Position numbers and translations under genes: made by a program
Shown: positions 18,583-26,473 of the stretch, piece after piece
Position numbering within the stretch: the first letter of the stretch is position 1
How the letters are laid out: each line of letters begins with the position of its first letter
From: QFOX01 sp044237845
GTDB taxonomy: Bacteria > Pseudomonadota > Alphaproteobacteria > Rickettsiales > UBA3002
Direction of reading: 5' to 3'
DNA length: 54,584 nucleotides
Assembly (NCBI GenBank): GCA_044237845.1
Contig: JBIIEL010000014.1
Coordinates: 1 to 54,584 of the forward strand
Notes under the pieces: generated by a model
What the model saw: the letters and a program-made list of their open reading frames with translations, nothing else
Databases searched by the model: none
Told to the model about the DNA's origin: nothing

Positions 18583-19101
18583 ATGTTGCCGCCCATCAAC
18601 CTCAAGAAATGGATCGACGAAAACCGCGAGAATCTGCGCCCGCCAGTCTGCAACAAACAGGTCTATGAGATGGGCGATTTCATCATCATGGTCATCGGCG
18701 GACCCAACAACCGCAAGGATTATCACGAAGACCCGGGCGAGGAATTTTTCTACCAGCTCGAGGGCGACATGGTACTGCGCGTGATGGAAAACGGCGCGCC
18801 GCGCGACATCAAAATCCGCGAGGGCGAGATTTTTCTGCTGCCGTCGTTCGTGCATCATTCGCCGCAGCGTTTTGCAAACACCGTCGGCCTTGTCATCGAG
18901 CGCAAGCGCGCCGCGGGCGAGCTCGACGCCTTCGCGTGGTATTGCGATGCCTGCCATCATCCGCTGCATAAAAAATCGGTATCGCTGCAGAATATCGAGA
19001 CCGACCTGCCACCGATTTTCAAGGAATTCTGGGCCACGCCCACGCTTCACACCTGCAGCAAATGCGGCCATGTCATGCAACCGCCGAAGAAGGCCGAATG
19101 A
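18583..19101 (+). CDS. nbaC: 3-hydroxyanthranilate 3,4-dioxygenase
   Basis: A 172-residue cupin dioxygenase that cleaves 3-hydroxyanthranilate to 2-amino-3-carboxymuconate 6-semialdehyde. The catalytic iron ligands can be placed as His48, Glu54 and His92 (DYHEDPGEEFF; FVHHSPQR), with the same spacing as in the Cupriavidus enzyme. The C-terminal rubredoxin-like metal site, typical of bacterial forms, is complete: CDAC at 121-124 and CSKC at 158-161. ATG 18583 matches the family start (MLPPINLKKWI). The stop codon overlaps the next start as ATGA. Confidence 0.95.
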   Translation: MLPPINLKKWIDENRENLRPPVCNKQVYEMGDFIIMVIGGPNNRKDYHEDPGEEFFYQLEGDMVLRVMENGAPRDIKIREGEIFLLPSFVHHSPQRFANTVGLVIERKRAAGELDAFAWYCDACHHPLHKKSVSLQNIETDLPPIFKEFWATPTLHTCSKCGHVMQPPKKAE

Positions 19102-20180
19102 GCACCGACAAAACAGTCGAAAAATGGGACGTGCACACGCACACGACCTTGGCGCCGGACACGTTCGATGCGCTCGCGCGTTTCACGCACTACGCCGACC
19201 TCATCCGCGTGCGTGCGCATGCCAGCAAGCCATGCTGCGCGGAGATGGTGAACAGCCGCGGCGAGGTGCAGCGCGTCATCGAAGCGAATGCGTATGACGC
19301 CGCCATCCGTGTCGATGAATGCGACCACCATCACGTCACCATGCAGGTGCTTTCCCCCACGCCGATGATGATTCCCGACCGCGTGGATGACGCTGCGGAT
19401 GCTGCAGAAATCTGCCATATTTTGAACGACGGCAACGCCGCACTCGTCGCCCAGTTTCCCACCCGCTTCACCGCGCTCGCCGCGCTGCCGATGCGCCATG
19501 CGCGCGAGGCCATTGCCGAAATCACGCGCGTCAAAGCACTCGGTTTTCACGGCGTCGAAATCAACTCCAACATCGATGGGATGGATTTAAGCGAGCCACG
19601 TTTCTTCCCAATCTTTGAAGCGTTGGCGAATGCCGATATGGCCGTGTTCCTCCACCCGTGGGGCGGGGTGATGTCGCCAACTGATGCTGCGCTCAAACAG
19701 CGCATGAACCAACATTGGCGCGCCTGGCTCATCGGTATGGGCACCGAAACCGCGCTTGCGTTCGATGCGCTGCGCAGTGGCCGCGTGCACGAGCGCCTGC
19801 CGCATCTGCGTGTGCTCTACGCGCATGGCGGCGGCGTGTTCCCCACGCTGCTTGGCCGCCTCGAACATGGCCAATATTGCCGCCCGGATTTATTTGCGGA
19901 TGCCTCGCCGCTCGACCCCTACCGCACCGTGCGTGAATGCGGTGTGTATGTGGATACGCTGACGCATGACGAAGCCGTGCTCGCGCTGCTCGTTGCGCAG
20001 CTCGGCGTGGAGCGCATCGCCATGGGTTCGGACTATCCCTATCCCCTCGGCGAGCTCAATGTCATCGGCAAAAAAGGGCTCTATCCCGGCCATCTCGTTG
20101 AGCATTCGGCGCTGCTCACGCCCGCACAAAAACAGCGGATCCTCTGCGGCACCGCGAAGGAGTGGCTCGCATGGAAATGA
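19098..20180 (+). CDS. nbaD: 2-amino-3-carboxymuconate 6-semialdehyde decarboxylase (ACMSD)
   Basis: A 360-residue metal-dependent amidohydrolase-fold decarboxylase. Metal ligands are visible as WDVHTHTTL (His13 and His15), HPWGGV in the middle, YAHGGGVFPTLLGRLEHG, and the aspartate of GSDYPYPLGE. It converts the 3-hydroxyanthranilate dioxygenase product to 2-aminomuconate 6-semialdehyde, keeping the flow away from spontaneous quinolinate formation. The start at 19098 gives an ATGA overlap with the dioxygenase gene and begins at the family N-terminus. The end overlaps the next gene by 4 bases. Confidence 0.94.
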   Translation: MSTDKTVEKWDVHTHTTLAPDTFDALARFTHYADLIRVRAHASKPCCAEMVNSRGEVQRVIEANAYDAAIRVDECDHHHVTMQVLSPTPMMIPDRVDDAADAAEICHILNDGNAALVAQFPTRFTALAALPMRHAREAIAEITRVKALGFHGVEINSNIDGMDLSEPRFFPIFEALANADMAVFLHPWGGVMSPTDAALKQRMNQHWRAWLIGMGTETALAFDALRSGRVHERLPHLRVLYAHGGGVFPTLLGRLEHGQYCRPDLFADASPLDPYRTVRECGVYVDTLTHDEAVLALLVAQLGVERIAMGSDYPYPLGELNVIGKKGLYPGHLVEHSALLTPAQKQRILCGTAKEWLAWK

Positions 20181-20974
20181 TGCTTCGCATCGCCGAAAAA
20201 AATTACGCGGTCGATCTCACCGCGCCGCACGATATCAGCATCGCCGTGCGTTTCTCAGGCGAGCAACTTTCCGTGTTCGGCAGCCCGCCGGCGACCAGCG
20301 TGCCGCTGGCTGCAGGTAATTTTTTAGGCGATGTGAGCCAAGGCGGCAGCTGCAATTGCGACATCACCCATTTCTGCGCGCACACCAACGGCACGCATAC
20401 GGAATGCGTCGGCCACATCACGCGCGAGCCGATTTTCGTCACCGAAATGCTGCACGAAAGTTTCTTCCCCGCCACTCTGATTACCGTCACGCCGGAGCGC
20501 GTGGATGCAACATCGAAGCACTACGAAACCACCCCTCATGCGGATGATTTTTTGATCACGCGACGCGTGCTTCATGCTGCACTAGCGAATGCCAAAGCGG
20601 CGTTCCTACAAGCGCTGGTCATCCGTACAAATCCTAATGATTCTGGCAAACAAACCCGCGCGTATGGCGAGGCGATGCCGCCCTATTTCACTGCCGATGC
20701 GATCCAATTTTTGCTGCAGCAAAACGTGCAGCATTTAATCGTCGATATTCCCTCCATCGACCGTTTGGCGGACGAGGGAAAGCTCACCAACCATCATCTG
20801 TTTTGGGAAGTGCCACGCGGTAGCAGCAGCGCCTCCCGCCGCACGGTGACCGAGCTTGCCTATATCGATAATGCGATAGCGGATGGCCGCTATCTCCTCA
20901 ATCTCTGCCTCGCGCCGATGCTGGCCGATGCCACCCCCAGCCGCCCACTTTTATATCGCGTGACACTATGTTAA
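20177..20974 (+). CDS. kynB: Cyclase-family protein, probable kynurenine formamidase
   Basis: About 265 residues of the metal-dependent cyclase/formamidase family. The signature is AHTNGTHTECVGH, equivalent to the HxGTHxDxPxH metal site of KynB but with Glu in place of Asp and no proline; a second conserved part is the VDIPSIDR motif with HHLFWEVPR. It should hydrolyse N-formylkynurenine to kynurenine plus formate, the only otherwise missing step of the operon. ATG 20177 is favoured for its ATGA overlap with ACMSD; GTG 20162, ATG 20171 and ATG 20180 are alternatives. The motif differs from characterised KynB enzymes and looks like a separate branch, as I recall from Bacteroidetes kynurenine clusters. 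Confidence 0.8.
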   Translation: MMLRIAEKNYAVDLTAPHDISIAVRFSGEQLSVFGSPPATSVPLAAGNFLGDVSQGGSCNCDITHFCAHTNGTHTECVGHITREPIFVTEMLHESFFPATLITVTPERVDATSKHYETTPHADDFLITRRVLHAALANAKAAFLQALVIRTNPNDSGKQTRAYGEAMPPYFTADAIQFLLQQNVQHLIVDIPSIDRLADEGKLTNHHLFWEVPRGSSSASRRTVTELAYIDNAIADGRYLLNLCLAPMLADATPSRPLLYRVTLC

Positions 20975-20978
20975 TTTC

Positions 20979-21093
20979 GTCATCGCCCGAGTTCGCTCTT
21001 GAGGCGAACTATAGGGCGATCCATTTTAGGGAAGATGGATTCCCCTATAATTTTTCAATCGCAGATGAGCGACTGAAAAATTCGGGGAATGAC
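20979..21093. repeat. Structured intergenic element with GTCAT/ATGAC ends
   Basis: The 115-base interval is bounded by GTCAT and ATGAC and contains three consecutive hairpins: TCGCCC(...)GGGCGA with inner AGTTCGC/GCGAACT, ATCCAT(...)ATGGAT, and ATTCCCC-TTTTTCA(...)TGAAAAA-GGGGAAT. It sits between the formamidase and kynureninase genes, 22 bases before the kynureninase start. It looks like a palindromic mobile repeat, but could also act in mRNA stability or partial termination within the operon. Confidence 0.65.
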
Positions 21094-21115
21094 GCGTAAT
21101 AAAAAGGAACAAAAA

Positions 21116-22381
21116 ATGACGACCGCCTACCGCACCGATGAAGCCTTCGCCCGCGAAATGGATGCTGCCGACGCACTCGCGCCGTACCACACGCAATTTC
21201 ATATCCCCAAAACCGTGCGTGGCGAGGACGTGATCTATCTCTGCGGCAATTCGCTGGGGCTGCAACCGAAAGCCATCGAACCCGCACTGATGCAGGAACT
21301 TTCCGACTGGAAAACCCTCGGCGTTGAGGGGCATTTCCATGCCAAACAACCCTGGATGCCGTATCACGAATTCCTCACCACGCAGCTCGCCGCACTCGTC
21401 GGCGCGAAGCCGATTGAGGTCGTGGCCATGAACAGCCTCACGGTGAATCTGCATCTGCTGATGGTGTCGTTCTACCGCCCCACGAAGACGCGCCACAAAA
21501 TCGTCATCGAGCGCGGCGCATTTCCGTCCGACCGTTATGCGGTGCTGTCGCAGCTCCAATTCCACGGCTATGGCGAAGAGGCGCTGATCGAGCTGACGCC
21601 GCGCGCGGGCGAAACCACACTCCGCACGGAGGATATCGAGGCGCACATCGCCCGCGACGGGGAGACGATTGCCCTCATCCTCATCGGCGGCGTCAATTAT
21701 TATACCGGCCAGTTTTTTGACCTGCCGCGCATCACCAAAGCAGGCCACGCGGCGGGTGCGATTGTCGGGTTCGACCTCGCGCATGCGGTCGGCAATCTGC
21801 CGCTCGAGCTCAACGCATGGGGTGTCGATTTCGCGGCCTGGTGCAGTTACAAATACCTCAATGCCGGGCCCGGCAGTCTTGCCGGTGCCTTCGTGCATGA
21901 GCGCCATGCGCATGCCGAATTACCACGCTTCGCGGGCTGGTGGGGGCACGAGAAATCCACCCGTTTTAAGATGGGGCCGAACTTTGTGCCCATCGCCGGG
22001 GCGGAAGGCTGGCAGCTCTCGAACCCGCCGATTCTCTCGCTTGCCGCGGTCAAAGCATCGCTCGATATCTTCCACGAAGTCGGCATGGCGGCGCTCCGCA
22101 CCAAAAGCCTCGCCCTCACCGGCTACATGCAATTTTTGCTGGATGACATCGGCAGCGATGCCTTCCACGTGATGACCCCGCGCGACCACGCTGCGCGTGG
22201 ATGCCAACTTTCCATCGTCGTTAAAACAGGTGGCCGCCGCGTGTTCGATGCGCTCACCGACGCGGGCATGATCTGCGATTGGCGCGAGCCGGACTGCATC
22301 CGCGTTGCCCCCGTGCCGCTTTATAATTCCTTCGCGGATGTCTATCGTTTCGTTTCCCTCTTCAAGGAGCATGTATCATGA
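21116..22381 (+). CDS. kynU: Kynureninase
   Basis: A 421-residue PLP-dependent hydrolase that cleaves 3-hydroxykynurenine to 3-hydroxyanthranilate and alanine. Visible features are YLCGNSLGLQPKA near residue 41, ERGAFPSDRYA, IVGFDLAHAVGN with the cofactor-binding aspartate, and WCSYKYLNAGPGS with the Schiff-base lysine at 246. ATG 21116 was chosen: AAGGA lies just upstream and the sequence before it is the structured element. It ends with an ATGA overlap with the monooxygenase gene, so the two are coupled. Confidence 0.95.
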   Translation: MTTAYRTDEAFAREMDAADALAPYHTQFHIPKTVRGEDVIYLCGNSLGLQPKAIEPALMQELSDWKTLGVEGHFHAKQPWMPYHEFLTTQLAALVGAKPIEVVAMNSLTVNLHLLMVSFYRPTKTRHKIVIERGAFPSDRYAVLSQLQFHGYGEEALIELTPRAGETTLRTEDIEAHIARDGETIALILIGGVNYYTGQFFDLPRITKAGHAAGAIVGFDLAHAVGNLPLELNAWGVDFAAWCSYKYLNAGPGSLAGAFVHERHAHAELPRFAGWWGHEKSTRFKMGPNFVPIAGAEGWQLSNPPILSLAAVKASLDIFHEVGMAALRTKSLALTGYMQFLLDDIGSDAFHVMTPRDHAARGCQLSIVVKTGGRRVFDALTDAGMICDWREPDCIRVAPVPLYNSFADVYRFVSLFKEHVS

Positions 22382-23733
22382 GCAATGAACCGATTCACGT
22401 TGTGGGTGGTGGGCTGGTCGGCGCGCTCACTGCCATTGTGCTGGCACGTCGTGGCCACCGCGTGGCGCTCTATGAACGTCGCCCCGACATGCGCCGCGCA
22501 ACCATCGCCGCCGGGCGCTCCATCAACCTCGTGCTCACCTCGCGCGGGCTGAAAGCCTTGGCGGAAGTGGGTTTGCGCGAGGAAGCGCTCGCCCTCACCA
22601 TCCCCTGCCGCGGCCGCATGCTGCACGACCGCGAGGGCAACACCAGCTTCGTGCCTTATGGCCAGCGCGACGACGAAGTCATCTATTCCATCTCGCGCGG
22701 CGATCTCAACAAGATGCTGCTCACCACGGCGGAGCGCTACGAAAACGTGACGCTGCATTTTGAACATCGCTGCACGGGGTATGACACAGCGAGCAAAACA
22801 TTGCATATGCATGACGAGGCAACGGGCAAAGACCTTAGCATCGCTGCGCCCGTCACCATCGGCACGGATGGCTATGTCTCCGTCCTGCGTGAAGCAGTAG
22901 CCGCACATGCGCCGGGCTTCAGCAAGACCGAAGACCGCCATGCGTACGGCTATAAAGAACTCATCATTCCGGCGACGCAAAGCGGCGAGTACCCCATCGA
23001 GAAACACGCGCTGCATATCTGGCCGCGCGGCGATTTCATGCTGATGGCGCTGCCAAATCTCGGTGGCAGTTTCACCGTCACGCTGTTCTTTGCGCATGAG
23101 GGCGAGCAAAGCTTTGCGAAGCTGACGAGCGAAGCGGCGGTGAAAGAATTTTTCACCACCACCTTCCCGGATGCAGAAAAATTAATGCCCAACCTCGCAG
23201 AGGTTTTCTTTGCGAATCCGACCGGGGCGATGGTCACCGTACGTTGCGCGCCGTGGCATATCGGCGGCCAGCTGATGCTGATGGGCGACGCGGCGCACGC
23301 GATTGTGCCGTTCTACGGCCAGGGCATGAATTGCGGATTCGAGGATGCAAGTGCGCTCGGCGCGCTGCTCGATGCACATGGAAGCGACTGGGCGCGCATT
23401 TTCCCCGCCCTCACCACCGAGCGCAAACCGAATGCGGATGCCATCGCTGCGCTGGCGCTTGAGAATTTCATCGAGATGCGCGCGACGACAGCTGACCCGA
23501 AATTCCAGCTCAAAAAACAGATCGGCTTCGCGCTCGAGCAGCGCTATCCTGGCCGCTTCATCGCGCGTTACGCGATGGTCGTATTCCACCCCGAAATCCC
23601 GTATGCGGAGGCGCGATCGCGCGGCATCGCGCAGGATGCCATGCTCGACCGCCTCGCCGCGAATATCGCCCGTGTGGAGGATATTGACTGGTCACTCGCC
23701 GAAACCCTGATGGGCGAAACGAAAGCGGCGTAA
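22378..23733 (+). CDS. kmo: Kynurenine 3-monooxygenase
   Basis: A 451-residue FAD-dependent aromatic hydroxylase. FAD-binding GGGLVGALTAIVLARRG is at the N-terminus, followed by the family-specific AAGRSINLVLTSRGL, and LMGDAAHAIVPFYGQGMNCG is the second FAD motif. It hydroxylates kynurenine to 3-hydroxykynurenine with NADPH and oxygen. The C-terminal ~60 residues contain a moderately hydrophobic region but no strong membrane anchor. The stop TAA shares its last base with the ATG of the ydbH-like gene. Confidence 0.95.
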   Translation: MSNEPIHVVGGGLVGALTAIVLARRGHRVALYERRPDMRRATIAAGRSINLVLTSRGLKALAEVGLREEALALTIPCRGRMLHDREGNTSFVPYGQRDDEVIYSISRGDLNKMLLTTAERYENVTLHFEHRCTGYDTASKTLHMHDEATGKDLSIAAPVTIGTDGYVSVLREAVAAHAPGFSKTEDRHAYGYKELIIPATQSGEYPIEKHALHIWPRGDFMLMALPNLGGSFTVTLFFAHEGEQSFAKLTSEAAVKEFFTTTFPDAEKLMPNLAEVFFANPTGAMVTVRCAPWHIGGQLMLMGDAAHAIVPFYGQGMNCGFEDASALGALLDAHGSDWARIFPALTTERKPNADAIAALALENFIEMRATTADPKFQLKKQIGFALEQRYPGRFIARYAMVVFHPEIPYAEARSRGIAQDAMLDRLAANIARVEDIDWSLAETLMGETKAA

Positions 23734-25115
23734 TGAAAAAAGCCATGCGATATGGGCTATTCACGCTGGCGCTTCTGGCGGCACTGGGTGCAGCAACGTT
23801 TTTCTTCGCGCCATGGAAACCGTTCCTCGCCACGCGCATCAGCCACGCGCTCACCGCGCAGGGCTTGCCGGAAAGCCGCTTCACCATCGGCGACCTCACC
23901 CCGCGCGGCGTCACCCTCACCGATGTCAGCGTCGGCACCGATGCACCGCTCGCACTCACCCGCGCCACCATCGGCTATTCACTTACTGGCATCCGCAACA
24001 AAACGGTGGAGGATATCACGCTGAGCGGCCTCAAACTCACCGCCAGCAAAGGCGCAGAAGGTTGGCAAGTGGCGGAGCTCGCCGCGTTCAACAAACCCTC
24101 TGCAGAGAAAAAACCGTTCGCCATTCCCGTCACCCGCGCTGCGCTTGCAGCCCTGCCTGTTAGCCGCATCGCCATCAGCGACAGCAGCATCACCCTTGCC
24201 TCCGATGGGCTGAGCGGCGACATCCCCCTCGCCCTCACCTTCACGCGCGCGGGCACGCCGAGCCTCACCTATGACGCGCCGTCACTCGCCCTCACCGCAG
24301 GGAAAACCACCCTCACCACGGGCGCCATAAAAATCACCGCCACGCTCGATGAACCCGCCGCCGCGTGGAAAGGCGACTGGTCGCTCGATGCACTCAGCCT
24401 TAGTGGTGCACCAGTTGCGTTGCCACCACTCAGCGCCAAGGGCAATCTCACCCTCACTGCTGATACAGCAAAGCTTAACGGCACGCTCACGAGCGACGAC
24501 AAAAGCTACCGCGCCGCCTTCGCGCTTGCCTATCCGCTCGCCGCGCCGGAGAAGGCCACGCTCACCCTCACCGCCGCGCGGGTGCCGTGGAATGGTGGCG
24601 TACTCTCGGTGAAAAACGTGGCGCTACCACTCGCGGACAAGCAGCCCATTTCCCTCACCCTCAACGTCGATCATCTCTCGCTCGCCACCCTCATGCAATC
24701 GCTGACGGGCGACAAGGCGAGCGGCACGGGCGCAGTGTCGGGCAGCATTCCCGTGCGCATCAGCAGTAAGGGCGAAGTGACGTTTGGCGAGGCGAATTTG
24801 AAGGCCGAGGAGCCGGGCGTGATCGCCCTCGCGCCCGAAGTGATCCCCGGCGACAACCCGCAAGTGGTGCTGGTGCGCGACATCTTGAAGAACCTACATT
24901 ACTCCCTGCTTTCCATGCGGCTGGAGAACCGGCCAAACAAAAAACTCGCGCTGCTTTTGTCGGTGGAGGGCAACAACCCCGACATGCCAAACGCAAGAAA
25001 TGTGCGATTAAACGTGCAATTAAATGGCGATCTGCTACAACTCGTGCAGCAGAGCATTATGACGCTCACCGACCCGAAACAACTGTTAGAGAACGAAGCC
25101 AATGAACCGAATTAG
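23733..25115 (+). CDS. ydbH: Short YdbH-like intermembrane lipid-homeostasis protein
   Basis: A 460-residue AsmA/TamB-like protein: one N-terminal membrane anchor (residues about 7-26, YGLFTLALLAALGAATFFFA) followed by beta-rich sequence in the periplasm. The C-terminus (PGDNPQVVLVRDILKNLHY, MRLENRPN, NVRLNVQLNGDL) is the conserved YdbH end that meets YnbE. E. coli YdbH is nearly twice as long, so this is a reduced form. In E. coli, YdbH and the lipoprotein YnbE form a bridge across the periplasm that maintains outer-membrane lipids. The partner genes follow directly. It is fused transcriptionally to the kynurenine genes by a 1-base overlap with kmo. Confidence 0.82.
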   Translation: MKKAMRYGLFTLALLAALGAATFFFAPWKPFLATRISHALTAQGLPESRFTIGDLTPRGVTLTDVSVGTDAPLALTRATIGYSLTGIRNKTVEDITLSGLKLTASKGAEGWQVAELAAFNKPSAEKKPFAIPVTRAALAALPVSRIAISDSSITLASDGLSGDIPLALTFTRAGTPSLTYDAPSLALTAGKTTLTTGAIKITATLDEPAAAWKGDWSLDALSLSGAPVALPPLSAKGNLTLTADTAKLNGTLTSDDKSYRAAFALAYPLAAPEKATLTLTAARVPWNGGVLSVKNVALPLADKQPISLTLNVDHLSLATLMQSLTGDKASGTGAVSGSIPVRISSKGEVTFGEANLKAEEPGVIALAPEVIPGDNPQVVLVRDILKNLHYSLLSMRLENRPNKKLALLLSVEGNNPDMPNARNVRLNVQLNGDLLQLVQQSIMTLTDPKQLLENEANEPN

Positions 25116-25287
25116 CGCCGTTATCCTAGGTCTTGCCGCCCTTTCCGCCTGCACACCCACTGTACAAGTACAAGCGCCGGATAAGCCGATCGAGATCAAC
25201 CTCAACGTCAATATCGAGCAGCGCGTGCGCGTCTCGATCGACCGCGACGTGAGCAAATCCATCGCCAAAAACAAAGATATTTTCTAA
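25102..25287 (+). CDS. ynbE: YnbE-family lipoprotein
   Basis: A 61-residue lipoprotein: signal peptide ISAVILGLAALSAC with lipobox cysteine at 17, then PDKPIEINLNVNIEQRVRV, the short beta-strand that extends the YdbH sheet in the E. coli complex. It is anchored in the outer membrane. It overlaps the ydbH-like gene by 14 bases and is 12 bases before the ydbL-like gene, the same order as in E. coli ydbH-ynbE-ydbL. Confidence 0.9.
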   Translation: MNRISAVILGLAALSACTPTVQVQAPDKPIEINLNVNIEQRVRVSIDRDVSKSIAKNKDIF

Positions 25288-25299
25288 CGAGAGGTTCGC

Positions 25300-25620
25300 A
25301 TGAAACACCGTATCGCCACCACCATCGCTGCCCTTCTTTTTGCCACCACCGCCTTCGCGCTCGACTTAGCAGGCGCACGCACCAGCGGCGCCGTTGGCGA
25401 AACGGCGGATGGCTACATCGCGGCCATTCAATCTTCTGCGGAAGTGGATGCGTTGGTTGCTTCCGTCAACGCCAAGCGCAAGGCGGAATACGCGCGCATC
25501 TCGAAACAGAACGGCCAGCCGGTCGAGGTGGTGGGGCAACTCGCCGCGCCGCAAATCATCGGCAAGCTTCCCGCCGGCAGCAAATATCAGGACACGAGCG
25601 GCGCGTGGAAAACGCGCTAG
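25300..25620 (+). CDS. ydbL: YdbL-family periplasmic protein (DUF1318)
   Basis: A 106-residue periplasmic protein with a clear signal peptide (KHRIATTIAALLFATTAFA, cleavage about residue 20-22). The mature part has the family elements GETADGYIAAI, VNAKRKAEYARIS and a C-terminal GxxYQD turn. In E. coli YdbL accompanies YdbH and YnbE and appears to modulate their assembly. GAGAGG precedes the ATG. It closes the operon that begins at tryptophan dioxygenase; GGCGG(...)CCGCC at about 25671-25690 may end transcription, although no T-run follows. Confidence 0.88.
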   Translation: MKHRIATTIAALLFATTAFALDLAGARTSGAVGETADGYIAAIQSSAEVDALVASVNAKRKAEYARISKQNGQPVEVVGQLAAPQIIGKLPAGSKYQDTSGAWKTR

Positions 25621-25697
25621 CGGAATAATTTTTCTAGCATCTTGTAATCGCTCCTTGTTTTCGCGCGCGCTGGCGGTGCATAACTCCGCCGCGAAGC

Positions 25698-25726
25698 TTG
25701 CAATCCCCCACACACTAGATACAGTA
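25698..25726 (+). promoter_or_regulatory. Candidate promoter for the type IV secretion genes
   Basis: TTGCAA (-35, 5/6) and TACAGT (-10, 4/6) are separated by 17 bases, about 40 bases before the virB8 GTG. This 145-base spacer is the only non-coding space before the cluster. Confidence 0.3.
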
Positions 25727-25765
25727 TGCGCCGACGTGTATTATCACTAAATAGGCTGTATCAAC

Positions 25766-26473
25766 GTGCTGAAACGCTCACAAAAGCAGGTTTCTGAGGA
25801 GTCCCAGAACTGGTACCAGGACAAGTACCAGCATGTGCTGACGCAACGGAACATGCTGGCGCTGTTAGCGCTGATTGCGCTTGGCGTGGCGCTGGTCGCG
25901 GTGTTCACGGTGATGCGTCTGGCGCCTCTCAAATCGGTGGAGCCTTACCTGCTGCAGATCGAGGAAAAAACGGGCATCACGCAGAAAGTGAACCCCGTCA
26001 CCCGCGATCAGTACGCGGCGAACGAGGCGGTCGACCGCTATTTTACCTCCGCCTATTTGCGTGCGCGCGAATCCTATAACCCAAGCATCCTTCTCACCAA
26101 CTATAACATTGTGCGGCTAATGAGTCTGCCGAGCGTCTTCTACGGCTACCGGAAACAGATGGACGCAACCATCGAGGGCTCGCTTGCCAAATATCTCGGC
26201 AATTTTGGTCGGCGCGATATTAAAATCCGCTCGCTTGTCTACATTACCAACCCGGCGGATAAAAAGAAAAAGGCAGAGGTTGCAAAATCAAAAATTATTC
26301 AAGCGCGCATCACCACAACAGATGTGATCCCCAATCAAGCGGATATCGAGCAACAGTGGGTAGTCACCGTCACGTTTGAGTATGTTGATCTTGGCATCAA
26401 CGAGCAGGAACAGTTGCTCAACCCGCTCGGCTATCAGGTGCAATCCTATCAAATCCAACGCGAGGTAAACTGA
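25766..26473 (+). CDS. virB8: Type IV secretion protein VirB8
   Basis: A 235-residue inner-membrane protein: short cytoplasmic N-terminus, one membrane segment (residues about 31-52, MLALLALIALGVALVAVFTVM), then a periplasmic NTF2-like domain with VEPYLLQIEEKTG, YFTSAYLRARESYNP, YNIVRLMSLPSVFYGY and EQQWVVTVTFEYV. It helps nucleate the core complex, linking VirB9/VirB10 to the inner-membrane platform. The start is GTG; no ATG fits better before the membrane segment and the ribosome site is weak. It overlaps virB9 by one base. Confidence 0.9.
   Translation: MLKRSQKQVSEESQNWYQDKYQHVLTQRNMLALLALIALGVALVAVFTVMRLAPLKSVEPYLLQIEEKTGITQKVNPVTRDQYAANEAVDRYFTSAYLRARESYNPSILLTNYNIVRLMSLPSVFYGYRKQMDATIEGSLAKYLGNFGRRDIKIRSLVYITNPADKKKKAEVAKSKIIQARITTTDVIPNQADIEQQWVVTVTFEYVDLGINEQEQLLNPLGYQVQSYQIQREVN

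Noticed and set aside
22342..23109. A 255-codon minus-strand frame opposite kynurenine monooxygenase
   Set aside because: It mirrors a well-defined FAD enzyme and shows no start signal or domain.
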